A stretch of DNA of 64,000 bases from Sweltsa coloradensis (taxonomy: Eukaryota > Arthropoda > Insecta > Plecoptera > Chloroperlidae). Positions 45,601-54,390 of the stretch are shown here, in pieces. A program made the translations under genes and the position numbers. The stretch is taken from contig JAMZAV010001988.1 in assembly GCA_024449915.1 (NCBI GenBank), positions 1-64,000 on the forward strand. Direction: 5' to 3'. The first letter of the stretch is position 1. Every line of letters starts with the position of its first letter. Below the pieces are notes generated by a model, which had not been told where the DNA came from, did not search any database, and was given only the letters and a program-made list of their open reading frames with translations.

Positions 45601-47012
45601 CAAAGTTTCATATACGTCGGATGCATCTTGGCCGAGCGAATAACTATTTGCTAACTGCCAAATGTGTAATTTTGTACTTAGCACCACTTTTTATTATTCG
45701 TTAGCAAACAACATAACAGTATCATTTATAATTTTCATATCATATGTATCATCATGATTCATGACCCTACCGCTCACACACAGCTGACAGCCGTACGCAT
45801 GCTTGCAAGCTGCACGTCAGTCACTCTGCAGTCGCATTAAACAATCTTAAAGATAAAAGGGAACTTTTTAAAGGAACTTTAATTTTTTAGAAGTAAGGAT
45901 GTAAAAAGGAACTTAAACTTTGTAAAAGTTATTTTTTTAATTGATAAACTGAATCTTTTAAAAGTTCCTTTTCAATACGAACATCCCCAAGTATGGTTAT
46001 AACATTGTATTGTCTTTAAAATGATAAAGATTGAACTTAAACATTTCGAAAAGTACGTTGGTAAACTCGTCTGACCCCAAATTAATCACTGTGTATGTAG
46101 TCTATGTCTAGAAGTGTTTTCAAATACATCATAAGACCATGAAAACCTTCACAAATAAAAAAAGTAAATATGTATTCATATTATTAAATTTGTTAATGAG
46201 GGTAGGGGTACTATAGTCAATGTGTTTACAGGCCCTATCAGGTAATTTGTAATGCATGTCCAAAATATAATATATTAAATAAAACAAAATAAAAATTATC
46301 GATTCAATGTACGTTATTATTAATTATTGATAATGTTCGTTTCCTCTAGGATAGCTTTTCTTTAGTTGGCCTATTAGCAGTGTTGGGTAGGAACTTTTCA
46401 AGAAGAACGCGTTCCTTCCTTTTTCAGGAACTTTTTCAGGAACTCGTTCCATTCTTAGTTAGAGGAACTTTCAACGCAAAAGTTACAAATTTAGGGTAAC
46501 TTTAAATAAAGTTTTAGAAGTTACTTTCACTCTTGGAGATGACAAAACCCACCATGCCTCTACATCTGAAACCAGATTTAGCTTATACAGAAATGAAAAT
46601 CAGTTGATTAAAAACAGTAGCATATCATTTTAGGAGGCGTATTACCTCGAACGATGAACCTGTCTTACCGGTACCATAATATATCTGCTAATGAAATTTT
46701 TATCTGAAACTTTTATTATTTCAGAAACTCAAAAGTTCCTTTTAGTGTGAAGGAACTGTAACTTTTAAAAGTTCCCTTTTTGCGGGAACTTACCCAACAC
46801 TGCCTTTTAGGTCCTCTAACATGATTCCCGGGCATGCTTTACGATAAATCCGGGGAGCCAAGAATGTGGTGGGAACCTCCCACCCCCTACCCGACTTAAA
46901 GTTGAAAATTTATGGATTGATTGATCGTTCATATCGAACTGGAACCCTAGTTTTATATTACCTGGTACAAGCAAGCAATCAGACAGACTGCCAGGACGAC
47001 ACTTCTTGCCAT
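42630..47012 (-). CDS. Secreted CCP-like gene 2 (intact, about 106 aa)
   Basis: A signal-peptide exon (46,962-47,012, or the extra copy at 47,075-47,125) joins in phase 0 to the terminal exon 42,630-42,899 (acceptor TTGCCACCACAG). The mature part reads RAWSQEEGGDSNP, VCPHLSAKSVKVVCENNG, VDCANSEAGTVAKTVWKK, GVTNIVCKKPGVW, TSMSMGKCKEVKRYH. The spacing fits one CCP/sushi module with C1 (VCPH), C3 (IVC), the Trp (GVW) and C4 (GKC). The C2 place has Trp and a different Cys lies nearby (VDC), so disulfide pairing must differ from the textbook fold. The basic tail is Lys/Arg-rich. A stand-alone single-CCP protein is unusual; a binding or inhibitory role is possible but not shown. The terminal exon is followed by a poly(A) signal. 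Confidence 0.75.
42945..43300 (-). repeat. TTGGCAGTTAG-family repeat copy
   Basis: This is the inverse of the repeat nested in tRNA-like cassettes: GTTTGCTCGGCTGACTC, GAAATTTTGAACATATCTC, GACCGAGCGAACAGC, TTTGCTAACTGCCAAATG. It sits just upstream of the CCP-like exon acceptor in unit 2. Confidence 0.65.
44138..44577 (-). repeat. GATGAGC-family repeat, clean inverse copy
   Basis: On +: TTGGATGAGCGAAGCGAAGA at the start, CACGATTCCGGCTAAACC in the core, and CAACACGCCTGAAAAAGCG..GCGAAGCTTCCTA at the end. One of the best preserved copies and useful as a reference. Confidence 0.75.
44712..44810 (-). CDS. Candidate upstream exon of C-type lectin-like gene 2
   Basis: The reverse-strand acceptor AAGAATGCAG and donor CACAG then GTAATTT bound 99 bases. 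In the frame that enters with two bases and exits in phase 1 it is open and encodes GSKLFSQHNNFVNS, HASSAWILHTEELCDST. Joining to exon A (phase 1) would read CDSTGGGYEKQGNLGYF, placing a Cys before the CTLD aromatic strand as in complete domains. No counterpart exists in unit 1, where the surrounding 2.1 kb is missing. The phase fit is good, but no family similarity is recognised, so this stays tentative. Confidence 0.4.
45131..45996. mobile_element. TIR element of 866 bp, unit 2 only
   Basis: Ends CCATACTTGGGGAAGGAAC and its inverse (TCCCCAAGTATGG at 45,984-45,996), with subterminal AAGGAACTTTTTAAAAG words repeated in inverse orientation. A TTGGCAGTTAG-family repeat (about 45,305-45,670) is nested inside. 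The target duplication is not clear. TIR style and size suggest a hAT-like non-autonomous element, but the superfamily is unproven. Confidence 0.6.
46378..46802. mobile_element. hAT-like MITE, 425 bp, unit 2 only
   Basis: TIR CAGTGTTGGGTA (46,378-46,389) and TACCCAACACTG (46,791-46,802). The flanks are CCTATTAG and CCTTTTAG, an 8-bp duplication with one mismatch. Unit 1 has the uninterrupted empty site GGCCTATTAGGTCCTCC near 35,640-35,656. CAGTG-type ends and 8-bp duplications are hAT hallmarks. Confidence 0.8.
46811..46930 (+). repeat. LINE 3'-UTR-like repeat, unit 2
   Basis: CCCGGGCATGCTTTACG, AGAATGTGGTGGGAACCTCC and ACCCGACTTAAAGTTG, paralogous to 35,655-35,775 and 61,910-62,010. It lies directly 3' of the signal-peptide exon donor, in the first intron of the CCP-like gene. 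Confidence 0.65.
46962..47012 (-). CDS. Signal-peptide exon of CCP-like gene 2, copy a
   Basis: MARSVVLAVCLIACLYQ, 17 codons, donor CAG then GTAATA, phase 0. It is one of two tandem copies 113 bp apart. Either can join the CCP-like exon. Confidence 0.75.
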
Positions 47013-47074
47013 GTTGCTTACAAGTCAATCAAACCAATGTACTATATCAAACAGGGACCCTAGTTTTATATTAC

Positions 47075-47125
47075 CTGGTACAAGCAAGCAATCAGACAGA
47101 CTGCTAGGACAATACTTCTTGCCAT
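47075..47125 (-). CDS. Signal-peptide exon of CCP-like gene 2, copy b
   Basis: MARSIVLAVCLIACLYQ, with the same donor and phase as copy a. The 113-bp tandem duplication includes the 5' leader (CTTGTAAG) and the start of the intron. Copy b is the one nearer the TATA-like box. Unit 1 has a single copy. Confidence 0.7.
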
Positions 47126-47979
47126 GTTGCTTACAAGTTAATTAAACCAATGTACTATATCAAACTGTTTGAAACTGCTCCCAGAGCCGCTTGTTTGATA
47201 ATGGGCTGCGCTTCCTTCAGCTAGGCAATATAAGTGTCATTCAATTAGTAACCATAATGTAATTCCATCGCGGTGAAACTATATTTATTGAAATTCTTTA
47301 GACTAATAAGCTTGTTAGTGATGATGAAATGTCATTTTCACACGGTAGAATCGTGTTTGTGAAAATCCTGATGGTTGATGGGCCTGCTGGCAATAATGAA
47401 TATGTAATTATGGCTGAAGTGGGGGAGATTAATGGGGAAGATAATCTCATTGATACGGCTGTTAGTTGACCCAACCATGTTTTCTGTCTTTTTGCTTAAA
47501 TCTCTTTTAATTAGCTTAGGCTTAGTTGGGAAAACCCATTTCAAAATTGTTACTTTTCAAAAGTTTGTTTTACAAAAAAAATATTTTATGGCCTTCGATG
47601 TCCACTAATTAGAACATACACACAATCACATAGGAGTAGTTTTTTAAGTAGCAAGTATTTTTCTACTTCTTCTACTACCTAGTTCTACTTCTAGTTCTAC
47701 TTGTACTTTATACTTTAATAATGCATTGGAGTGACCGTTAGTGATCAATACTAGAGCTGGGCAAATAAATATCAAAATTCAAACTCAATATCCAAATTTT
47801 GAAAAAAAAGTTAATTAACAATTTAAATATTTTTAAAAAAACGTGAATAACTAGCGAGAATGTGCATTTTTGGGATGTACATGTTTTCGCCTTTATGCCA
47901 CAAATACCCAAGAAAAAGTATTAATTTTTAAAAATTTTGTTCTTCGTTCCTAATTTATGACGCCAGGGCCAGGCCAGTA

Positions 47980-48344
47980 ACCTCTTTGGCGATACTTTAA
48001 ACTTATCAACCCAATTCAGCCACATCATAGCGGTATCATTGAAGACACGCTATGTATATATTATTTTTTCTTTTGAAATGTTTCGTTTGAAAATTTTTAC
48101 ACAAATAATAAAGTTTTGATTTAACATTATCGGAATTTCAAAAATGTTAATAATAATACAACGAGGATAAGCATTGTTGGGCATATTTGTTTAACCCCTT
48201 ACTTCATGTGCAAATACAGGATTTTTAAATAAATCAATACATGAGATTTGAATTGCTTAATTTGTGGCGGATGTGCCGGGTAAATAAACAGAAACGCGAG
48301 TATGAGAACATTAACGTTGTTATGCATGTTTTGTTTACTTTAAC
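47980..48344. other. No gene seen
   Basis: AT-rich sequence to the right of the duplication, no recognised feature. Confidence 0.45.
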
Positions 48345-48895
48345 ATGCGATCTTGATGAACTAAGACTTGCCACGTATTTTGGTACAAATCTAAGAATTA
48401 TTTCTCATGAATATCGTACTTTTACGATTTTTTAAATTTTAATGCGATATTTTAATGATATTTGGGCCGATTCTGACCAAACGGGTGGGGCTACAACGTT
48501 CATATTTTACATGAGCATTCAGATAATGGTGATGTAGAAACTTTTGAAAGAAAATTTTTAAAAAGTTAGCCGGGATCTATAAAAATAAAGGTTTTAAAAT
48601 AAGTTATTTGAGGTGTATAATAATTAAAAAGTAGCTATAGAAACTTGACAACAATCACCTACAATGCGTACAAAAAGCAAGTCTTCGGGCCTCCAGATAT
48701 TTTACATTCTATTAATTGGTATTACCATAGCAATTAAAGCTACTTTATAAATATTATCCTAATTTAACAAAAATGATTTTGCAATGGACCTTGAAAAAGT
48801 AAAGAATTCCCAAGCGTACTAAAAAGTAAAAACTTACAAAAAAGCTCATCCATCAACGAGACTAAAAAAGGCGTACAAGAAGCGTCCTAGTACGT
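48345..48895 (-). repeat. GATGAGC-family repeat, second subfamily
   Basis: On +: AATATCGTACTTTTACGATT, CCAAACGGGTGGGGCTAC, ACTTGACAACAATCACCTAC, GCTCATCCATCAACGAGAC and an outer end AGCGTCCTAG. Confidence 0.65.
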
Positions 48896-48899
48896 AATA

Positions 48900-50000
48900 A
48901 CAATGTAGTTATAATGAGACAAGAATTTTTAAATTAAATGAATTAACATGTACCAAATATAAATTAAGATCTAGATAATTGAAAAAGATAAAAATACAAT
49001 ATCTAGAGAAGATGGTAAGATAATAGATAACGAAAATCATCTTCATAGATTATCTAGATAAGTCACAACACTGCTTATAAGGACGTGAAAGGCAATGATG
49101 TGTAGAAACGATATTTAAAAAAAATCGTCGTTCTACATTAAGTATTGCACCTAGCTCAGTGATGACACTTTTGTCACAAAATCTACATATTATATTGGGT
49201 GTCAGGCTCATTATTTAGCTGAGATTTCAGTCGTCTAACTTTGCTTTTTAAGTATCGTTTTAGATCGATACAATTAGCCTTAGGAATATATTTTTTTATG
49301 ACAACAACAAAATTAATTGTTATAATATTATTGTGTTATCATTCATAGAATGTACAATTTATTATATTATTATGCATACGGCCAGTGGTTGATTAAAACG
49401 GCCTTGGGGCTCAATTGGGAATCACGAATTTTTACTCTCACATGGAATAAAATTTCAATTTATTACATATTTTATATACCCTACCTAAATGTTCACATCA
49501 AGTATATCCACATAGCACTAATTGACAGGAAATACATTGTGCTAGTGATATTAAACTAGCTTCAACGTGTTCATAGTTTGCATCCTGTCGTTACAGTGGC
49601 AGGCGAGGTTAGTCATGTAAAAGTGTCAATCCCTCATGTTTGCCAAGCTACAATCCAATTACCAGGTTATTAAAAAATTACAAGACAGAATCAATGCTAG
49701 TTAGTTCAGTCACCGAGTTATGTAATACCACATCCTACTCCATAGACTTTTTTCTGTGCATAATTAGATTTGGTTATTTTTTTACATCCGTAGATAAACA
49801 CATTAAATTTACCGTCATTAATTAGGCTGCCGTTAACCTGGCCGACTGATATGACTGAATTAAACAATTTGAGCCCATTGGACAATAATGACTCCCATAA
49901 GTAGAATTTCTGGATTAATTCAATCCAGAAATTAAAAATTCCAATCTGCACGGTATTTTTTAGATTTCTGGATTATAGATTAGTTTTTTCACTTTCTGAA
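48900..50000. other. No gene seen
   Basis: AT-rich. A small hairpin with 12-bp arms lies at 49,907-49,935 (AATTTCTGGATT and its inverse), resembling cassette arms. Open frames up to 77 codons lack any domain. Confidence 0.45.
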
Positions 50001-50004
50001 TCAT

Positions 50005-50540
50005 ATTAAATGTTATTATTTACTACAATTTCAGAAATTAAAAAAGTCCGCCCCAACCGGGAATCGAACCACGGATCTCCCGCATTCCAGGCAGGCGTCT
50101 TAAGAGGGTTTACCACCCTTTTGGCAGTTAGTAAATAGCGGTTCGCTCGGCCAAGAAGCATCCTACGTATATACAATTTTGTAAACTTGTCAATAAAGCA
50201 TACATGGACGTTCTTACAGTCATAGATTTTCAAAATTTCGTCTTGATCAGCTACAGAATAAATTCACGAATAAGCCTATAGTCAATTTTGGACTTTTAAA
50301 CAAAATTGAAATTCGTGAAAACTTATTTATTTTTTATAAATTATTTCAAAACAAATTTTAGAAATGTGTAACCCTATATTTTCACTTTCGTGAGGTATGT
50401 TCAAAATTTCAAACAACTTTGGTGTCATTCAGCCGAGCAAACAGCAAAATGCCTAAAACGCAGGTGGTGAACGCTCTTAACCACTAGACCATCAGGACGG
50501 GTTTATTTTGATCTCTGAATTGTCGTTGCATTATACATCT
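50005..50540 (-). repeat. tRNA-like cassette split at TTAA by a TTGGCAGTTAG-family repeat
   Basis: On +: right arm and B-box half (GGGAATCGAACCACGG), CGTCTTAA, then an insert from GAGGGTTTACCACCC to GGTGGTGAACGCTC, then TTAACCACTAGACCATCAGG and the left arm. The insert ends are inverted (GAGGGTTTACCACC against GAGCGTTCACCACC), and TTAA is on both sides. Removing the insert restores the cassette seen at 33.7 kb. Confidence 0.75.
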
Positions 50541-50648
50541 GAATGGATGGAACAGTACTGCAACGAATATCTGCTGCCTTTGAACTAATCATCAAACATT
50601 AATTTGTCATTACCTTTACGCAGGTATGAGCGAGGGTTTATTTCTCGA

Positions 50649-50720
50649 TTTGGTTAGTCGGGAAACACTGGCGTGTCGATCCGGCATTATACCTACGGGA
50701 GTGTTTCCCGACTAACCAAA
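50649..50720. repeat. Perfect 21-bp inverted repeat
   Basis: TTTGGTTAGTCGGGAAACAC(T) at 50,649-50,669 and its exact inverse complement at 50,700-50,720, with a 30-base loop. A CTACGGGAGT-T-TTC word also occurs near 33,780, suggesting a repeat family. Confidence 0.75.
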
Positions 50721-51045
50721 CCTTACACACTCAAAAGAAATGAGATCTAAAAAAAGGGCCAAGCTCATCTACCCTTCCAATTTTTAATTCATAAACGTAC
50801 AGTGTCCCGTAACAACATCCTTGAAAAGCTTGGCAAAATAGAATTTGCAACTATTAATTTTAAACGTAATAGTTCATCCAAATTCATTTTTTCTTATTAA
50901 TTTAAATGGTCATGCAAATTCCATTTTCCAAAGTTGTCAAGGATGTTGTTACGGGACACTGTACGTTTATGGATTAAAAAATGTGAAAGGATAGATGAGC
51001 TTGGCCCTTTTTTAGATCTCATTTCTTTTGAGTGTGTAAGGTTTG
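50720..51045. repeat. Inverted repeat with about 115-bp arms
   Basis: The left arm runs from CCTTACACACTCAAAAGAAA to GTAACAACATCCTTGA. The right arm is its inverse complement ending TTTGAGTGTGTAAGG. The loop is about 95 bases. A related single arm (TTACACACTCAAAAGAAAG) is at 3264-3285. Confidence 0.7.
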
Positions 51046-51159
51046 GCTGTAATTTACAAGTTTTTGTTATGTGTGGGATCTCATTTCCTTTTCAAGTTCC
51101 ATTGCAAAATTATTTGCTAAAATATAATAAATTTTATCAAAGTCGATTTAATTGCAATG

Positions 51160-51417
51160 GTATTACCAATTAACAATAGAATGAAAAAATAAAGTGGTCC
51201 AAAGACTTGCTTTTTGTAAACAATGTAGGCGATTATTGTCAAGTAACTATAGTTACTTGTTGATTGTATGCCTGTATAAGGCTTATTTTAAAACCTTTAT
51301 TTGGAAGCCTTCCAGCAATTTTTTAACTTTTTCTTTCAAAAGGAATTACATCACTATTACCTTAATGTCCATGTAAAATATGAACGTTGTAGCCCCACCC
51401 GTTTGGTCAGAATCGCT
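51160..51417 (+). repeat. GATGAGC-family repeat fragment
   Basis: TATTACCAATTAACAATAG, GACTTGC, GATTATTGTCAAGT, ACCTTAATGTCCATG and CCCGTTTGGTCAGAATCG in order. Both termini are missing. Confidence 0.6.
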
Positions 51418-51874
51418 GGGCAATTGAAACTGACGAATTAGATAGTAGTAGGAGTAGTAGTAGCCAGTAGTAACTAACATCCTTAAAGTGATTTTGAGCA
51501 TGTTTCAAACCATATTTTCACCAAGATGAAGAAGGAATGCTCGTATCCCAACCAAATTTGGCATGTGTTGTCGGGTACTTAAATTCCCTCGATTTTGATA
51601 GTTTTCAAGTTCACATCACGTTTCATGACGGCTGGGTAACACCTCGAAATCACCCCAACTCTGCTTGCTGTATAAGGTGCCAGAGTGTGTAGCGCACCGC
51701 GGCTTGGCTGCGGCGCCCTAGCGGGCACCTAGATCGAGAAATAAGAAATTATGTTTTGGAGAAGTAATACTTTTAGTATGTGAATGATTGTCATATGTTT
51801 TGGATCAGCTATATCTAATCAGCTATAAGTATTTTGAGTATATTTTTAATTCGTCAGTGTTATAATTAGCCACC

Positions 51875-52135
51875 TGTGTTTGTGTTGGCTCGAGCGCTAC
51901 GCGCGCGACTTTGATTCGGGAGGTCCCGGGTTCAATTCCCGCCGAAACCAGCAATCCTGACTGAAGGATTTTTCCGAGGATTTCCTCACTCGTTAAAGAG
52001 AATGCAAGGGATTTAGTCCTCTTAAACAGCATCGTGCATCCTTTCAAATTATCTTAACTCCCGTAAACCTAGTTCTGAAGAGGGGAATGCATTGCACCAT
52101 GGGCAGGTTTCCCATGAAAAGTAAAAAAAAAATAT
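51875..52135 (+). repeat. tRNA-derived SINE with poly(A) tail
   Basis: The tRNA-like head has A-box-like TTGGCTCGAGCGC and B-box GGGTTCAATTCCCGCC, then a non-tRNA body (GGATTTTTCCGAGGATTTCC, GAATGCAAGGGATTTAGTCC) and an A-rich tail (about 52,117-52,130). This head-body-tail order is that of a SINE. No other full copy is seen in the window. Confidence 0.7.
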
Positions 52136-52640
52136 AATAGTGTTATAATAAAAAAATTAAAACGATCATCATACATGAATATGATGAAGTATGTGTTATT
52201 ATTGTCTTTGTACAAAGACAGTAACAACTCGTGTTTCTAGCACCGTTTATAACTACACTTTATTTAAATAAAACACATACTTGTTAAAGTGTGCAAAACT
52301 AGCATTTTGCAATGGAGAATTCAGTATTTTTCTTTTTCAATTTAGAGACAAAACACAGTATGTATTTCTTCTATTCAAAAGCATTTAATTGTGGTTCATT
52401 ATAAGTTACTTAAAGATTAAGGTTTAGAAAAGATTAAGATTTTTATCGAAATATAAATTTCAGAATTAACTTTATTCCATTAACAACAAAAATTAACACT
52501 TAAATGGATACAACTCTTTATTTTTATTTTTTTTACAAAACTTCATGTTTCAGAAATCAAAAGCAATTTCCGTAATCAGGACCTACAATCAAAAATCATA
52601 ACTAGATTACAAGTGCAAATAATGAAAAGGAAAAGTATGA
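52136..52640. other. No gene seen
   Basis: AT-rich spacer without recognisable features. Confidence 0.45.
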
Positions 52641-52644
52641 GACA

Positions 52645-52995
52645 GCCCCGTCTGAGCCCGGGGTAGAATTGGCCCAGAGCATGGCTCTGCTAATCGTGCA
52701 AGGCGATTCAAGAGAACAAGTCCACCTCACAAACATCAGCTAGTAAGAGCGGCGAGTATAATATTACTCCCCTGAACTAAAGGCGAGCTCTGGCAATCGT
52801 CGTCGGGGACCTTGCCCCCTTCCCTTGACGACCTCCCCGACTACGATGACGACAATGACAAAGACATGACGACTGTGACGTGAGGAACATTCCTCCCCTT
52901 ACCCGTGGCTGGTTCTGACCAGCATGTATGGCCTCACCTCCCCATATCTCCTAGGCTAGAGTGGTGTATTATGACCTAACGGTTGAAGGGTCCTT
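52645..52995 (+). repeat. GTCATAATGCACC-family GC-rich repeat
   Basis: Inverse of 20,690-21,060: GAGCATGGCTCTGCT, CCTTGACGACCTCCCCGAC, ACCCGTGGCTGGTTCTG, ATTATGACCTAACGGTTG. Confidence 0.65.
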
Positions 52996-53439
52996 AATCC
53001 AAATAAACAAAACAATGAGACAGCACACAAAAGGTATAGATAAACTATTAACAAGGCAAAATGTCAAATTAAGGTGATAAACAACTCTTATTTACTACAA
53101 GAAACGCCTGAGTAGGCAGGGACAACCGGGTTTTAATATTAATTGTTCGTGTAAAAAGTTTTTACACTAACATTATTAAGGGCCGGTATTACAATCAACA
53201 AATAATAAACGTTAACTGTAACAAATAGTTATCTGTCAGATATAAGCTATCCGCCCAAATTACTACCTAGTTCGCGTATTACAAAGGAAGTTAATCCTCC
53301 CAATAGCTATTTGGAACATTCTGATCGAGTGGATAGTCCACGCGTCGCAGAGAAACTGCCACCTCGAGAATGTTTAATACCAAAATAAGCAGTAATTGCA
53401 AACAAATGCTGTATACAGCTGTGAATTACATTCAAGAAA

Positions 53440-53760
53440 TATTGGCAGAAGGTTTTAAAAGCATTGAAAGTGTCCTAATTGTCATCGTGAAGCTTTTACA
53501 CTCGACTCTAGTCAGCGTGCAATATCTACCGGGCTGAATGAGTACGCTCTAGACCGGACGCCCCCCTGCCGACGCTGCTAGCCGAGTGGTTAGCGTGCTA
53601 GTTTTGCACGCGAGAGGTCGCCGGTTCGAGTCCCGTCTGTGAAACTTTTTTTTAACTTTTTTTTACTCATCCCATCATTATTGTGTTTCACTTATTATCA
53701 ATGACGAATGTCAATTTTTATAACTTTTCCTTGAAAATTTACTCGAAAAAAGACTTTCCC
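53440..53760 (+). repeat. tRNA-derived SINE-like repeat, best copy
   Basis: TGCTAGCCGAGTGGTTAGCG (A box), CTAGTTTTGCACGCGAGAGG and GCCGGTTCGAGTCCCGTC (B box), followed by a T run and CATCCCATCATTATTGTG. A 5-bp anticodon stem (CGTGC/GCACG) closes a 7-base loop that would read GTT, but the flanks are shared with copies at 13.1 and 20.3 kb, so it is a dispersed element. Confidence 0.65.
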
Positions 53761-54059
53761 CTAAAACATTTTGCCTCTTTACATCTGTAAGCCTACACCA
53801 AGGCGAGCCTCAAATTGAAGCTCATATTTACAGATCGTGATTACATAATATGTTTACCACGGGCGTTGGTTCTATTACTACAAAAATTTTAAATTTTAAG
53901 TAATTTTTTTACTCTAGCACATTCCAAAGTATTTGGCTTTGGTGTGATAAGACTTTATTTAAAATAAGGCCACGAAGTTTACTTTTTAAAATCTATATAC
54001 GAGGAAAATATGCATAATTAAATCAATTCAACAATGTATACTGACAAAAAGAGCGAATT

Positions 54060-54390
54060 ATTAATAATTAATGACCGTCTATGGGTAAAATTTGGGCCCC
54101 AGTGGATGGCTCTGCAAATCGTACAAGGCGATTCAAGAAAAAGGGAGTCTACCTCGCAAACATCAGAAATTTAAGAGGGCAGTCAGTATATTACAAACCT
54201 GAAGCTAGAGGCGACCCTTTTGGAAATCGTCGTGGGGGACACCTCCCCTTCCTTGACGATCTCCCCGACAACGATGACAAAGACGATGACGACCGCGACG
54301 TCAGAAACCCCCCTTCCCCCCTTAACCGTGGCTTGGTTTTGACCCGCATGGCCCCTCCTCCCCATATCCCTAGGGTGAATGGTTCAGTGG
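54060..54390 (+). repeat. GTCATAATGCACC-family GC-rich repeat
   Basis: Diverged third copy: GTGGATGGCTCTGC, CCTTGACGATCTCCCCGAC, AACCGTGGC. The 104-codon Asp/Arg-rich open frame here is a by-product of the repeat's CGACGATGACGA words and is not called a gene. Confidence 0.6.

Larger units (their letters stand above)
37364..47980. repeat. Segmental duplication, unit 2 (about 10.6 kb)
   Basis: Collinear with 26,342-36,700. It contains CTLD exons at 38,232-38,434 and 40,520-40,771, the CCP-like exon at 42,630-42,899, and two signal-peptide exons at 46,962 and 47,075. Unit-specific insertions are a TIR element at 39,149-40,205, a LINE at about 40,850-42,440 and a hAT-like element at 46,378-46,802. 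Confidence 0.85.

Noticed and set aside
53570..53640. Possible tRNA gene with a GTT anticodon
   Set aside because: The anticodon stem is fair, but acceptor pairing is poor and the flanks are shared with copies at 13.1 and 20.3 kb, so it is a SINE.
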